In this document: positions 47,935 to 58,300 of the stretch, piece after piece
How the letters are laid out: each line of letters starts with the position of its first letter
Numbering within the stretch: position 1 is the stretch's first letter
Assembly (NCBI GenBank): GCA_016490735.1
Contig: JAEMWC010000248.1
Location: 269,501-333,500 of the forward strand
Origin: Pachyseris speciosa
Lineage: Eukaryota > Cnidaria > Anthozoa > Scleractinia > Pachyseridae
Length of the DNA: 64,000 nucleotides
Direction: 5' to 3'
Notes under the pieces: generated by a model
Database searches by the model: none
What the model was told of the DNA's origin: nothing
What the model saw: the letters and a program-made list of their open reading frames with translations, nothing else
Made by a program: the position numbers and the translations under genes

Positions 47935-48861
47935 GAGTGTGAATGACTGATATGAAATAAATTATTTTTCTTCTGCGCGATTGGCTGACACCCCCTCGTT
48001 GACCAATAGGGCAACGTCTTTTGTTCACGGGTAAAATAGAATGGCACAAACCGCCTGAAGCGCAAGTGACTTTAAGTCTTGCAAACCCTCAATAATTTTT
48101 GTTTTCATCACTCAAAATCAAATGAATCAAATGATTCTTCTCACCTTTTTCTTCAACTTCTTGTGTTAGGTATGGAAGTCTCCATACATAACACAGGCCG
48201 ACGGTAAAGCCGATCGCGGCAAACTTGAGCAGTGAGAGAAGAAAATCGAATTTATCAACCCTTCCTTGATCATTTCCAGCCTGGAGGGTCTCGATATGAT
48301 AGTCAGCTCCCCACAATAAGCCCGACAGGTACCCTGCACAAAAGGACAAACTCGAAATAAGTATATCTCAAAGCCTCACCAAGGGTGGAGACATCTTCGA
48401 ACCGGTATTATCATCAGTAAACTTTCATGTAGGTATGCTTGATGGACTTGCCAACCTGAACCAGGACTTGTCTGTGAGCTACTGATGAGTGCCTCCTGTG
48501 AGCGGGTTTAAAAAAGAAAAGATCTGAATTAAAACGCTTACTTAATGCTGATGCCATAGTTTCTTCTTTGCTTTGTATGATTAGGGTTGAGAAACTTATC
48601 CTTCGCGATTGTTCAAAATTCAAACTTCTACCACATTCGCATTTTAAGAAAAGGTGGATCAGCTGACTCGGTTGACCAGTCTGGATTGGATGCGATGGAG
48701 GAGTGGAGGAGTAACAGAGGCCGGGCCAGCGCGCGGCCAATCAAAGTAACCCGGCAAAGGAATATGGAAAGCCGTAGAAGTCGCGTCTCCTCGCAACTTG
48801 GCGCGCGCGCGTGTCTTTCGCTCGCCCCACAATCCATCGCCAAAATTAGAGACTAATCGCA

Positions 48862-50279
48862 GTCTAGAGTGACTCGAGTGAGAAAACAAGGCAGCGCCAA
48901 ACCAAAAGAGCCACTGAAATAGTGTCGGCCGTTTCGTAAACGGTTTCCTCCGAGAATGGTGGCAGTCTGTGGCAAGGTTTGAACTCGTCATCGGCTATAA
49001 GTAAGGTGCTCGGTGTCGACCAACTACCACATTCAGACCACCTGTATTTGAAGGCTTTAGCAGAGGCCTACCACAATGCTGCCAGCTGGGATACTCGTGC
49101 CATTGAAGTCCCTAACGTTATTCGTTTGATGATACCCCAGCGAGTGGTACAGCAATAAGAGCAATACTGCGCTGAGAACAACTTCAAGCCATTCAGTGAT
49201 ACGACTATGCTGCGGGTACTCTCTAAAAGTAAAGATAATTAACATTTCTATAGCACAAATTAACATGTACATATGATCAAATTCGCTTTACAAACTCTAT
49301 GAGCAGAAACAAATAATTCAAATAAACATAACATGATAAGAATCCCAACTGGCCGGAAGCAAACCAGTTGGCTGAGTGCAATGCATTTGCAGAACTTAGA
49401 CTATTATGCAGGAGAGGGTACTCGCGCATTTGACGGCCTAACCGTTCTTATCCGCGGAATTGCCGGACTTGGTGCAGGAAAACTTTCTGGGAGGACAGAG
49501 TTACAGAAGCTCTCAAAGCGGACAAATTGTATCTTAAAGGAGATTGCAAGGTACTCAATGATTATTTCAAGTAGTTACGTTGTTTGTAATACGAATTTAC
49601 CATTATCGAGGGTAAATGCGGCTTCTTACTCTATGTTGTTGCGTTTGCTGACTAACTTGAATGTTAATTTCAATTAAGGTTATTAGTTTCGAAGGAGACT
49701 GTTGTGCTAGAACTGAGTTGATAAGGGTTGCCCTTTGCTTCGAGGTGCTGATGCTTGCAACGTCAGCCTTTCAAAATTTCTAGTTTGAAATATCAGTAGT
49801 TCAAATATTATAATAGCATTGTTGTTAGTCTATCAGTCCTCACTTATCGCTCAGTAGTAGCGAATGTCACTGTTTCAACTTTTACTTTTAACATGTGAAA
49901 TTTGCTTTTTCTTTTTGTCACAGGTTCACATTAGCAACTCCTCTAAAGTAGCGAACCACTGTGTAGTGTATGCTCTTAGCGATGGTAGCGAAGCACAGTA
50001 ACGAAGCAACCTTGTGACCACGACAATATGGACCAATGTGACAGATGCGAAGACCTTCGTGGGATGCTTACAGAGACTGAACGTGTTGTGAATGCTACAA
50101 AATTGCCATCAGATGATGACAAAGATGAAGCAGTCTTCATGTTCCAGACAGCAAAAACTGCGATCCAGTCCTGGAAATCTCACATCTTAAGGTCGACTAA
50201 CCAAGATCAGGCTCGTTTGGACGCTTTGGATCAACTTGACGAGAGAACCATCTTGATTGTCAATGACCGTGGGTCTTGA
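48862..50279 (+). pseudogene. Degenerate multi-exon gene of unknown function, copy 2
   Basis: It is the better preserved partner of 28797-30907. One frame runs through SSENGGSLWQGLNSSSAISK, VDQLPHSDHLYLKALAEAYH, IEVPNVIRLMIPQRVVQQ, then EQYCAENNFKPFSDTTMLR, with TAA stops at about 48938 and 49155. Later exons are LDYYAGEGTRAFDGL (49400), YLKGDCK before GT at 49551, VHISNSSKVANHCVVYALS (49925), and CDRCEDLRGMLTETERVV through WKSHILRSTNQDQARLDALD to a stop at 50277. The last exon is open for 83 residues. Its 5' end lies within about 300 bp of the oppositely oriented exon 1 of the death-domain gene. Confidence 0.55.
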
Positions 50280-50283
50280 AATT

Positions 50284-50690
50284 CCTACCACGAAGATACA
50301 GAGAGTCTCAAGCAGACTGGTGTATTTGAATATGGTGGATATAAAGCATTCCACCATAGACTACCGCATGAGCTTTCAGACACAATTGCAATCAAGCACG
50401 ATTCGGGACACAGTCTGCGAGTAAAAGATTTACTAATGGTTGCACGTTTTGACACGAAACACGGCAAAAATTCTATTGCCCGTAGAGGTCCGATATTGTG
50501 GAACGCTATCATTCGTAATATACAAGACTTTGCGGACAAGAGCTACAAATGTCTGGAAAAGACACTTCGATCTTGTGACCTTTTTCAAGAACTAACATTC
50601 AGGGAGACTTCTGTATCGACTGCAAATTCTAGAAGTAAAGATTTTAGCTATTTCATACAGTTTGAGGGTCATTTTAGCATGCGTGCATGC
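50284..50690 (+). pseudogene. LINE ORF2 C-terminal fragment
   Basis: It reads HHRLPHELSDTIAIKH, then VARFDTKHGKNSIARRGPILWNAI, the usual RxGxNSIxxRGPxLWN end of CR1/Jockey-like ORF2 proteins. It is joined directly to the end of the degenerate gene at 50279. Confidence 0.6.
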
Positions 50691-51121
50691 TAACAATTTG
50701 AAACAGTTTAAAACAATTTGATATTCACTGTTTCATGTAAATAGTTCTTAGGTGCTCAAAATACCTCGCCTCGCGTAACTTTTTCCTCCGAGCTCCGGCA
50801 CTTTTTTGCGTTGCTCCCACCCCCCGATAAATTACTACTCTCCCGCCTCCCGGCCTTTTGAGACTCCTGCTTCCAGCTCTCAGTGAGCTCTCCCTCCCCT
50901 CCCCTGCAACCCGCACCACTCCGGCGCGCCTGTCCCCCTCCACCTTTTGAGGAGGTTTACTAAGAAAAAGCGTTTATAGGACTTGATGGGCAAGTGAGCA
51001 GCCCCCCTTCCTTCACTATACATGACCGATACAACAGGCGTTTGAGTTTAAATACAGGTCTCAAACTCAAGTGACAATTATCAAGTTGGACGGCGGTTTG
51101 GCTGACTCCCGTCAATAGGCC

Positions 51122-51420
51122 TAAGCCGCTGTTACACGTTGAAACTTTTAGGTGAAACTTGTGTGCAGCGGCGATGAGAGACCGAGCGAGACCAGTTTCA
51201 CGAAGTGGTGTTAGACGGTGAAACTCTTGTTTTTACCACCATTGCGATCGTTGCAGAAGTAGAAGGGGGTCTACTTTTCGTGAAACTTGTCTCGCAACGG
51301 AAGTTCGAAAAAGTTTCAGGAAACCGATCATGTTACACGGTGCAACGCCCGCTGAAACTTGTTTCGCAGCGCCGTTGCACACAAGCTTTAGCTAAGTTTC
51401 AACGTGTAACGGTGGCTTTA
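51122..51420. mobile_element. Inverted-repeat MITE
   Basis: TAAGCCGCTGTTACACGTTG at the left is inverted at the right as GTTTCAACGTGTAACGGTGG. The interior is rich in repeated GTGAAACTTGT motifs on both strands. Confidence 0.65.
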
Positions 51421-51523
51421 ATGAGCAAAAACATTTCCATTTTGCCGTTCTCTGCGACACAACATGTGAAATGACCAAATTTTGTTTTCTCCAGAGAGCG
51501 CATGACGGCAAATGTTTCTTTCT

Positions 51524-51960
51524 CAGGGGCACCCAACGGCAAGTTTCGGTAGATATCTGTTCGGTGGAGAGTAATTCGCCTTGGGCTTTCGGCGTCGATT
51601 ATAGAGTGCACTCGAATTTTCGTAACTAAAACGTGGCCTAAAAGATTCGCAATCGGGAAATCATAGCCCCTGAGATTTTCCGAAAGGTCGTTATTGCTGT
51701 TTTTGGCAGTCAAAACGTCAGCTTGCATTTTCGGAAAGAAAATAGTTCCCTAAAAGCTCGTGTAAAGTTTATTTCAGCTTGCATTTTCTTAAAGGAAGAT
51801 TTTGTTCCCTAACATTTTCGGGCAATTAAACTTTCAGCTAGGGAATCCGAACAGATGAACGTCTTCTTAGCGTATGAAAACATCACTTTAAACAGACTTC
51901 AAACACCAGAAGGCACTTGAAAATACCTTTCTTCTTGATTTGGCTCGTTGGGTGCCCCTG
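51524..51960. mobile_element. hAT-like MITE with 6-bp target duplication
   Basis: Perfect 15-bp termini CAGGGGCACCCAACG are flanked by CTTTCT at 51518-51523 and 51961-51966. It sits inside another interspersed repeat that continues uninterrupted when the element is removed (compare 31000-31045). Confidence 0.8.
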
Positions 51961-51993
51961 CTTTCTTTTCCCTTACTTTGACGTCGTCATGTC

Positions 51994-52242
51994 TCAGACT
52001 TCAGCATTCGTGAACATCTGAGTAGGGACAGGAACTCGCACATTTTTTAGCATTTACAACAGTCTGAGACATGCCGCAGAGTTTGTTCAACGAGGTGCTT
52101 TTCTATTTTGGATTCTGCACCAAATAGATTTCAGCTAATTTTAAAAGAGGCCTCTCATATCCGCTGGGAAAATCCCACGTTTAACAAGCAGCTTAAACAT
52201 GCCGAGCTGACTCTTTCTTTCTCACGTGGTTTCCCATTGCGT
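51994..52242 (+). pseudogene. Penelope-like GIY-YIG endonuclease C-terminal fragment
   Basis: The frame reads SDFSIREHLSRDRNSHIF, then a TAG, then CFSILDSAPNRFQLILKEA, IRWENPTFNKQLKHAELTLS and a stop. The (K)EA..I.....P.FNKQLKH pattern is the C-terminal end of the GIY-YIG endonuclease domain of Penelope-like elements. The RT part is not adjacent. The terminal non-coding sequence with a hammerhead motif follows directly. Confidence 0.6.
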
Positions 52243-52550
52243 TAGTCCTTTTGTTATTTAGTTTTACTTAGTATGACAATTTTGTGCAATAGCTGTAATT
52301 ATTTTGTTGTTTATACTTAGTCTCTCTATGAACATCCTATCTCATAAAATGTATTGTCCCTGGTTTCGCGCATTTAAGTATTGCCCGTTGATTTTTAAAA
52401 AAATTCGCGTCAATGGTAAAAACGCGTCAATGGTAGTATAAATTCAAATCACAACTGTAAACTATCTCACAACTGATGATGATCGTTGAACGGTCGAAAC
52501 ATGTCTTGTTTTAAACTCAAAGTGGTTGTCCATTTTTGATAAATATTTAC
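52243..52550 (+). mobile_element. Penelope-like element terminal sequence, second copy
   Basis: Near-identical to 1-293 and directly downstream of the GIY-YIG remnant. It contains the second hammerhead-like motif at 52469-52509. Confidence 0.6.
52469..52509 (+). ncRNA. Hammerhead ribozyme-like motif (copy 2)
   Basis: It is sequence-identical to the motif at 217-257: ACAA/TTGT stem I, CTGATGA core, GATCG/CGGTC stem II, GAAA, minimal stem III and a GTC cleavage triplet ending at 52505. Confidence 0.55.
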
Positions 52551-54085
52551 TTCATTAAATTGTAAACTGCACAAGCAGTCTGGTAAAGCCCCCCGGCCAG
52601 TGTCGTAACTTATCCCTGAAAAGCCCCGATGGTGAGAGGATAATTAACTACGGCAACGGCATTTAGTTCCTGAACAAATCGCCATTATTTTCCAAGTTAA
52701 ACAAACTGGAATAATCACGAAAGAGTTACAGAAATAAGAAGTTATAATTTGAAATGACGTTTTTGTTCCCGTCATCGTCGCCATTGCTTAAGCTCACTAA
52801 TCACGTGGCTCAAACTCTGTCGACAGGAGTCAGCCAAACCGCTGTCCAACTTGATAATCGTCACTTGAGGTTTTCGAAGACAAACAAAGAGAAACTCACC
52901 TTTTGAGGTCTTTAGATTGAAACAAATCACATTAGAATGCAGTTCCTGGTGCTGTGGTCTGTCTGTTTTATCACTGATCTCACAGTTGTGTTAAGGCTAA
53001 TAAACAATGCTTAACAAACCTGTCCCCGCAAAGTCTTCCAGTTGTTCACCAAAACCAACAGTCAAGTGCGCTGTATGCTCTCCTGCTCTTTACGTGGCAA
53101 AAACGACCAAGTACCTGAGGAGTAAGTAAGATCCCCCACCACCCCCCCCCTCCCCCCACAATCGCTCTATCATATAATAACGATATATGAGTATTGCTTG
53201 TACCAAGTACCTGCATTACATACTCCAATAAGATCAGACCTTGTAACTTTCTATAATGTTCTATCATACATTTTTTTCTGCAAAGCAGTCTCATTTATTT
53301 TTTTTTTCTGCCTTATTTTAGTCTGTATTTATCCACAGACATGCAAACCAGCAACATTAATATAAATATGCACGCAGTTTATAGAGTGTTACACTCTTGA
53401 GGCTTATACCCTACTTGTATGGATAATAGCATGGTTTGTAGTGATATTTGGTATAAATACCACGAGTGATATTTCAAAACTGTTATACTTAATTGGAACA
53501 ATTTTGGAATACGACGAGTGGTATTTATGCCAAATGTCACGCACAAATCATTCTATTTTTTGTTTCTAAGGCTACCACCTGAGAAATTTATGTAATGTCA
53601 TCTTTTAATTTCGTCCAGTGATTTCGCTACATAAAAGAGGAAACTGCTTTTGAAATTCTTGCTTTTGGTCGAACTGGTCCGAACATTAGCCAAGTTGATG
53701 TACTTTGTTTTTGGTTAGTTTTATTAAATTTGAAAATCTGGAAACTTTCCGCCACTTTTTCATAACTCGCTCAGAGACGTGATTTCGGTTACCATAGAAA
53801 CTGTAATATTCATACGTAGGTATTTCAAGTTAAGCTGAATTACCTCTTCTCTCAGCCAATAAAATTACAGAAATTCTCAGGTAGTAGTATGAAGCTTAAA
53901 ATACCTTCATGGAAGGCAATTATGTGTTGCACTTCAGTTGCGCCTCCAAAGTGAAAAATAGCGCGTACTGTTTGTGTAGTGGAACATGACTCAAACGCCA
54001 CGAACAAAATAAGCTATAGAAGACTGCTATTGTACAAAAGTACTATAAAATGTTTTAAAATACGTATCTACCTAAAATTTTGATT

Positions 54086-54372
54086 GGGGAGCAGGGTTGG
54101 CGTAGTGGTGAGAGCGCTCGCCTTCCACCAATGTGGCCCGGGTTCGATTCTCGGACTCGGCGTCATAAGTGGGCTGAGTTTGTTGGTTCTCTACTCTGCT
54201 CCGAGAGGTTTTTCTCCGGGTACTCCGGTTTTCCCCTCTCCCCAAAAACCAACATTTGATTTGATTTATTTAGAGTTGATTTGATTTAGTCTCCCCAATT
54301 AGTAGAGCATCTGTGCTTGGCTAAATAGATTTGAGACTTAAATAAAGTGATTATTATTATTATTATTATTAT
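54086..54372 (+). mobile_element. tRNA-derived SINE, private insertion in unit 3
   Basis: It has the same family head as 14910 with a clean B box (GGTTCGATTC near 54142) and an (ATT)n tail. It splits sequence that is continuous in unit 1 at about 1817 (TTTTGATCATGG). I see no clear target duplication. Confidence 0.8.
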
Positions 54373-54695
54373 CATGGTTTTGCTAGACTGTCTGTGTCAT
54401 TACTTTATATTGGAAAAAATATGTATCAAATATTTCAACTGTTGCCGAGTGAAATTTCCAAGTGGTGAAGAAAACAATTCTCCTGCTTCCTAATCCAAAT
54501 ACCCAGCCGGTCTACTCCCCATCTTACACTTTGCTGGAGGTGTTACAGTTATGACTATGAACAATTAAAATAGTTGTAACATGCATGAAAGCGTTTTCCA
54601 TTTAACGACGCGTTCAATTTCAACTCAATGAAGGTTTGTGGATGCGAAAGTTACTTCATAAACCACGAAATTTCCAACCAGCAGACCGAAAAGCT

Positions 54696-54925
54696 GAATT
54701 AATCCCCCATAAAGGTCCTATCCCCATCGTAATCCCTCTAAAGTTATTTTTAGATGTCCTCAAGAGGGTTTTACCAATTGCGTGGAAGCTGTTAACACTG
54801 GAAAAAATGGGGACATATGATTGACTATCACTCAACCCTCTTGGGAAAACCGCATCTTGGAGGACAACTAAAAATAACTTTGGAGGGATTACCATCGGGA
54901 TAGTGCCAATATGGGGGATTAATTC
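54696..54925. mobile_element. Inverted-repeat MITE, unit 3 copy
   Basis: This is the third copy of the long-arm inverted-repeat element. Its length (230 bp) is identical to the unit 1 copy and its sequence is almost identical. Confidence 0.7.
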
Positions 54926-55346
54926 TGTTATCTTTATCCTCTCTTCCTTCAACATATTTCAGGCCCGACAGACAGTGTATCTGAAGAACTAAGGTGTGCA
55001 CGTGTACTACATTGTTTTTAACTACTAAACTCTTATTCTACGATGAGTAAAGCCAAAGCAGAATTAGTTTAAATCTTTAGTACACCGTAAACAAACAGGG
55101 TTGCCACTTAACGGGATAAAAAAGCGGAAACTTTTTCCTTACCAACCACTAACTTTCAGACCATTTTACAAAAAAGCTTTGCGGGCGAAGCCAGCGATGA
55201 ACTATTAAACATCAATACTGGCAAACCACCGTAAATTTCCCTGACTCTAACTCTGTAACTCATGACAACAAATTCCGTGACCTTGAAAAAAGTTCTTTTT
55301 CTCTGACTGTTCCCGATCATAGCAACCCTGTTTAAGTTCCATGCGA

Positions 55347-58300
55347 TTATTCCTCATAAACCCATTTCTCCAGAACCTCGGCGACATCCATTCTGTTAAA
55401 ACCTTCTTCCTTCAACAGCTCAATCAGCCGTCCAACAGTTGCATCAGGGCAAGGTGACCATGTCAACAAAATCGTATCAGTGGGGTTTGGTAACTGCCCA
55501 ACGAAGTTGATCTCATCTCTGTTCAATCCGGCTTTCTCTGCAAGCATTCGGAAGTCGTCAAATCGAAGAATTCGCTTGACATTCAACATCACACAGACGC
55601 GGGAGTACACTTGCAGAGGTATGCCTTTCACCTTCTCAGAAAGCCGACGTTTCTGGGTGCTGGTGCGTGTCTTGCGAGCCACAAACTCCTCGACTCTACT
55701 GACGATTGCTTGAAAGGAACCCTGAACTTCAGTGACAAGGACGACCAACACGACGATGAACAAGGCATACCACATCGGTGGTGTCAACAGTTGATAGGCT
55801 GTATTCTAAGGTGTGAAACAGAAAGTATTAGCATAGTGGAAAGAAGAGGGGAGAGGCATAACAGACGAGAGAAGAAATATTAAATTTGACATTTTCACCT
55901 TACGATCTTTGTTCCAGGCAAATTCTGCGATGAAAGTAGCCCGGAGGGTGGGGTGGGAGGGGGGTACTAAAAACAATTTAGTACGGGGTGGCTTCGCCCC
56001 GAAGTCCGACCCCTTACCCTTTTATATACCATTTTTGACAGAAAAGGTACCCCTTTCGTATACCTTCGATTGTCAATTGGTACCCCTTTCGTAAACCTGA
56101 AACAGGAAGTCTTCTTGTTATTTTCATGTAGCGTTAAATAAATTAAAACAGTACAGTTGTAAGGTATGTGTGTTCGAAATATTTTAACGAAAATAAATAC
56201 CTAAATGACAGATTTCCCTACCCTTTCATATACTTCTACTCGCGAGATCCCTACCCTTTCATATACTTCTACTCGCGAGATCCCTACCCTTTCATATACT
56301 TCTACCCGTGAGATCCCTACCCTTTCATATACTTCTACCCGTGAGATCCCTACCCTTTCATATACTTCTACTCGTGAGATCCCTACCCTTTCATATACTT
56401 CTACTCGCGAGATCCCTACCCTTTCATATACTTCTACCCGTGAGATCCCTACCCTTTCATATACTTCTACTCGCGAGATCCCTACCCTTTCATATACTTC
56501 TACCTGTGAGATCCCTACCCTTTCATATACTTCTACTCGTGAGATCCCTACCCTTTCATATACTTCTACCCGTGAGATCCCTACCCTTTCATATACTTCT
56601 ACTCGCGAGATCCCTACCCTTTCATATACTTCTACCCGTGAGATCCCTACCCTTTCATATACTTCTACTCGCGAGATCCCTACCCTTTCATATACTTCTA
56701 CTCGCGAGATCCCTACCCTTTCATATACTTCTACTCGTGAGATCCCTACCCTTTCATATACTTCTACCCGTGAGATCCCTACCCTTTCATATACTTCTAC
56801 TCGCGAGATCCCTACCCTTTCATATACTTCTACTCGCGAGATCCCTACCCTTTCATATACTTCTACCCGTGAGATCCCTACCCTTTCATATACTTCTACT
56901 CGTGAGATCCCTACCCTTTCATATACTTCTACCCGTGAGATCCCTACCCTTTCATATACTTCTACTCGCGAGATCCCTACCCTTTCATATACTTCTACTC
57001 GCGAGATCCCTACCCTTTCATATACTTCTACTCGCGAGATCCCTACCCTTTCATATACTTCTACCCGTGAGATCCCTACCCTTTCATATACTTCTACTCG
57101 TGAGATCCCTACCCTTTCATATACTTCTACTCGCGAGATCCCTACCCTTTCATATACTTCTACTCGCGAGATCCCTACCCTTTCATATACTTCTACTCGC
57201 GAGATCCCTACCCTTTCATATACTTCTACCCGTGAGATCCCTACCCTTTCATATACTTCTACTCGCGAGATCCCTACCCTTTCATATACTTCTACCTGTG
57301 AGATCCCTACCCTTTCATATACTTCTACTCGTGAGATCCCTACCCTTTCATATACTTCTACCCGTGAGATCCCTACCCTTTCATATACTTCTACTCGCGA
57401 GATCCCTACCCTTTCATATACTTCTACCCGTGAGATCCCTACCCTTTCATATACTTCTACTCGCGAGATCCCTACCCTTTCATATACTTCTACTCGCGAG
57501 ATCCCTACCCTTTCATATACTTCTACTCGTGAGATCCCTACCCTTTCATATACTTCTACCCGTGAGATCCCTACCCTTTCATATACTTCTACTCGCGAGA
57601 TCCCTACCCTTTCATATACTTCTACTCGCGAGATCCCTACCCTTTCATATACTTCTACCCGTGAGATCCCTACCCTTTCATATACTTCTACTCGTGAGAT
57701 CCCTACCCTTTCATATACTTCTACCCGTGAGATCCCTACCCTTTCATATACTTCTACTCGCGAGATCCCTACCCTTTCATATACTTCTACTCGCGAGATC
57801 CCTACCCTTTCATATACTTCTACTCGTGAGATCCCTACCCTTTCATATACTTCTACCCGTGAGATCCCTACCCTTTCATATACTTCTACTCGCGAGATCC
57901 CTACCCTTTCATATACTTCTACTCGCGAGATCCCTACCCTTTCATATACTTCTACTCGCGAGATCCCTACCCTTTCATATACTTCTACTCGTGAGATCCC
58001 TACCCTTTCATATACTTCTACCCGTGAGATCCCTACCCTTTCATATACTTCTACTCGCGAGATCCCTACCCTTTCATATACTTCTACTCGTGAGATCCCT
58101 ACCCCTTTTCGGGCGAAGCCTCCCCATATAGGCCATTAGAGGGAGTACCCCCCTCCCTGGGGGGGAGTAGTGCTATATTTTTACAGGAAGTGAAGAAATT
58201 GTTTACTATGCAAGGTGAAAACCTCATTAGGGGCATCAGGAAAAGTTATGGCTGGAAAATGTTTCAGGGCTGTGAGGTATTATTTTATCGTCGTTATGTT

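Larger units (their letters stand above)
33872..48557 (-). pseudogene. 7TM-like/death-domain gene, copy 2 (death domain damaged)
   Basis: It has the same seven exons as copy 1: 48542-48557, 48145-48333, 43420-43476, 42983-43260, 40969-41037, 36164-36388 and 33872-34249. The total is 1212 nt, an exact 403 codons plus stop, so the frame is open throughout. Two defects affect the last exon. An 81-bp in-frame deletion removes the segment from VCVMLNVK to AGLNR, which is helix 1 to 2 of the death domain. The acceptor that reads TTAG in copies 1 and 3 reads TTGG here. Intron 4 has gained a 1.12-kb hAT-like element and intron 3 lies beside the region with a 1.53-kb palindromic insertion. The transmembrane part is retained. 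Whether it is expressed, with another acceptor and without a working death domain, is open. Confidence 0.6.
31372..52550. repeat. Tandem duplication unit 2
   Basis: This is the second copy of the repeated block, about 21 kb. It holds the complete seven-exon death-domain gene copy 2 (exons between 33872 and 48557), followed closely by the degenerate plus-strand gene at 48862-50279. Compared with units 1 and 3 it has scattered substitutions and indels, an 81-bp deletion in the last exon, and private insertions at 39281-40401 and 43778-45309. Confidence 0.85.

Noticed and set aside
56218..58098. CRISPR-like array
   Set aside because: The units are contiguous direct repeats without spacers, in a eukaryotic intron.
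56205..58139. Two very long plus-strand open frames (644 and 607 codons)
   Set aside because: They are a 33-bp minisatellite read in two stop-free frames, located inside a MITE-like element in an intron. The orthologous site in unit 1 has one unit.
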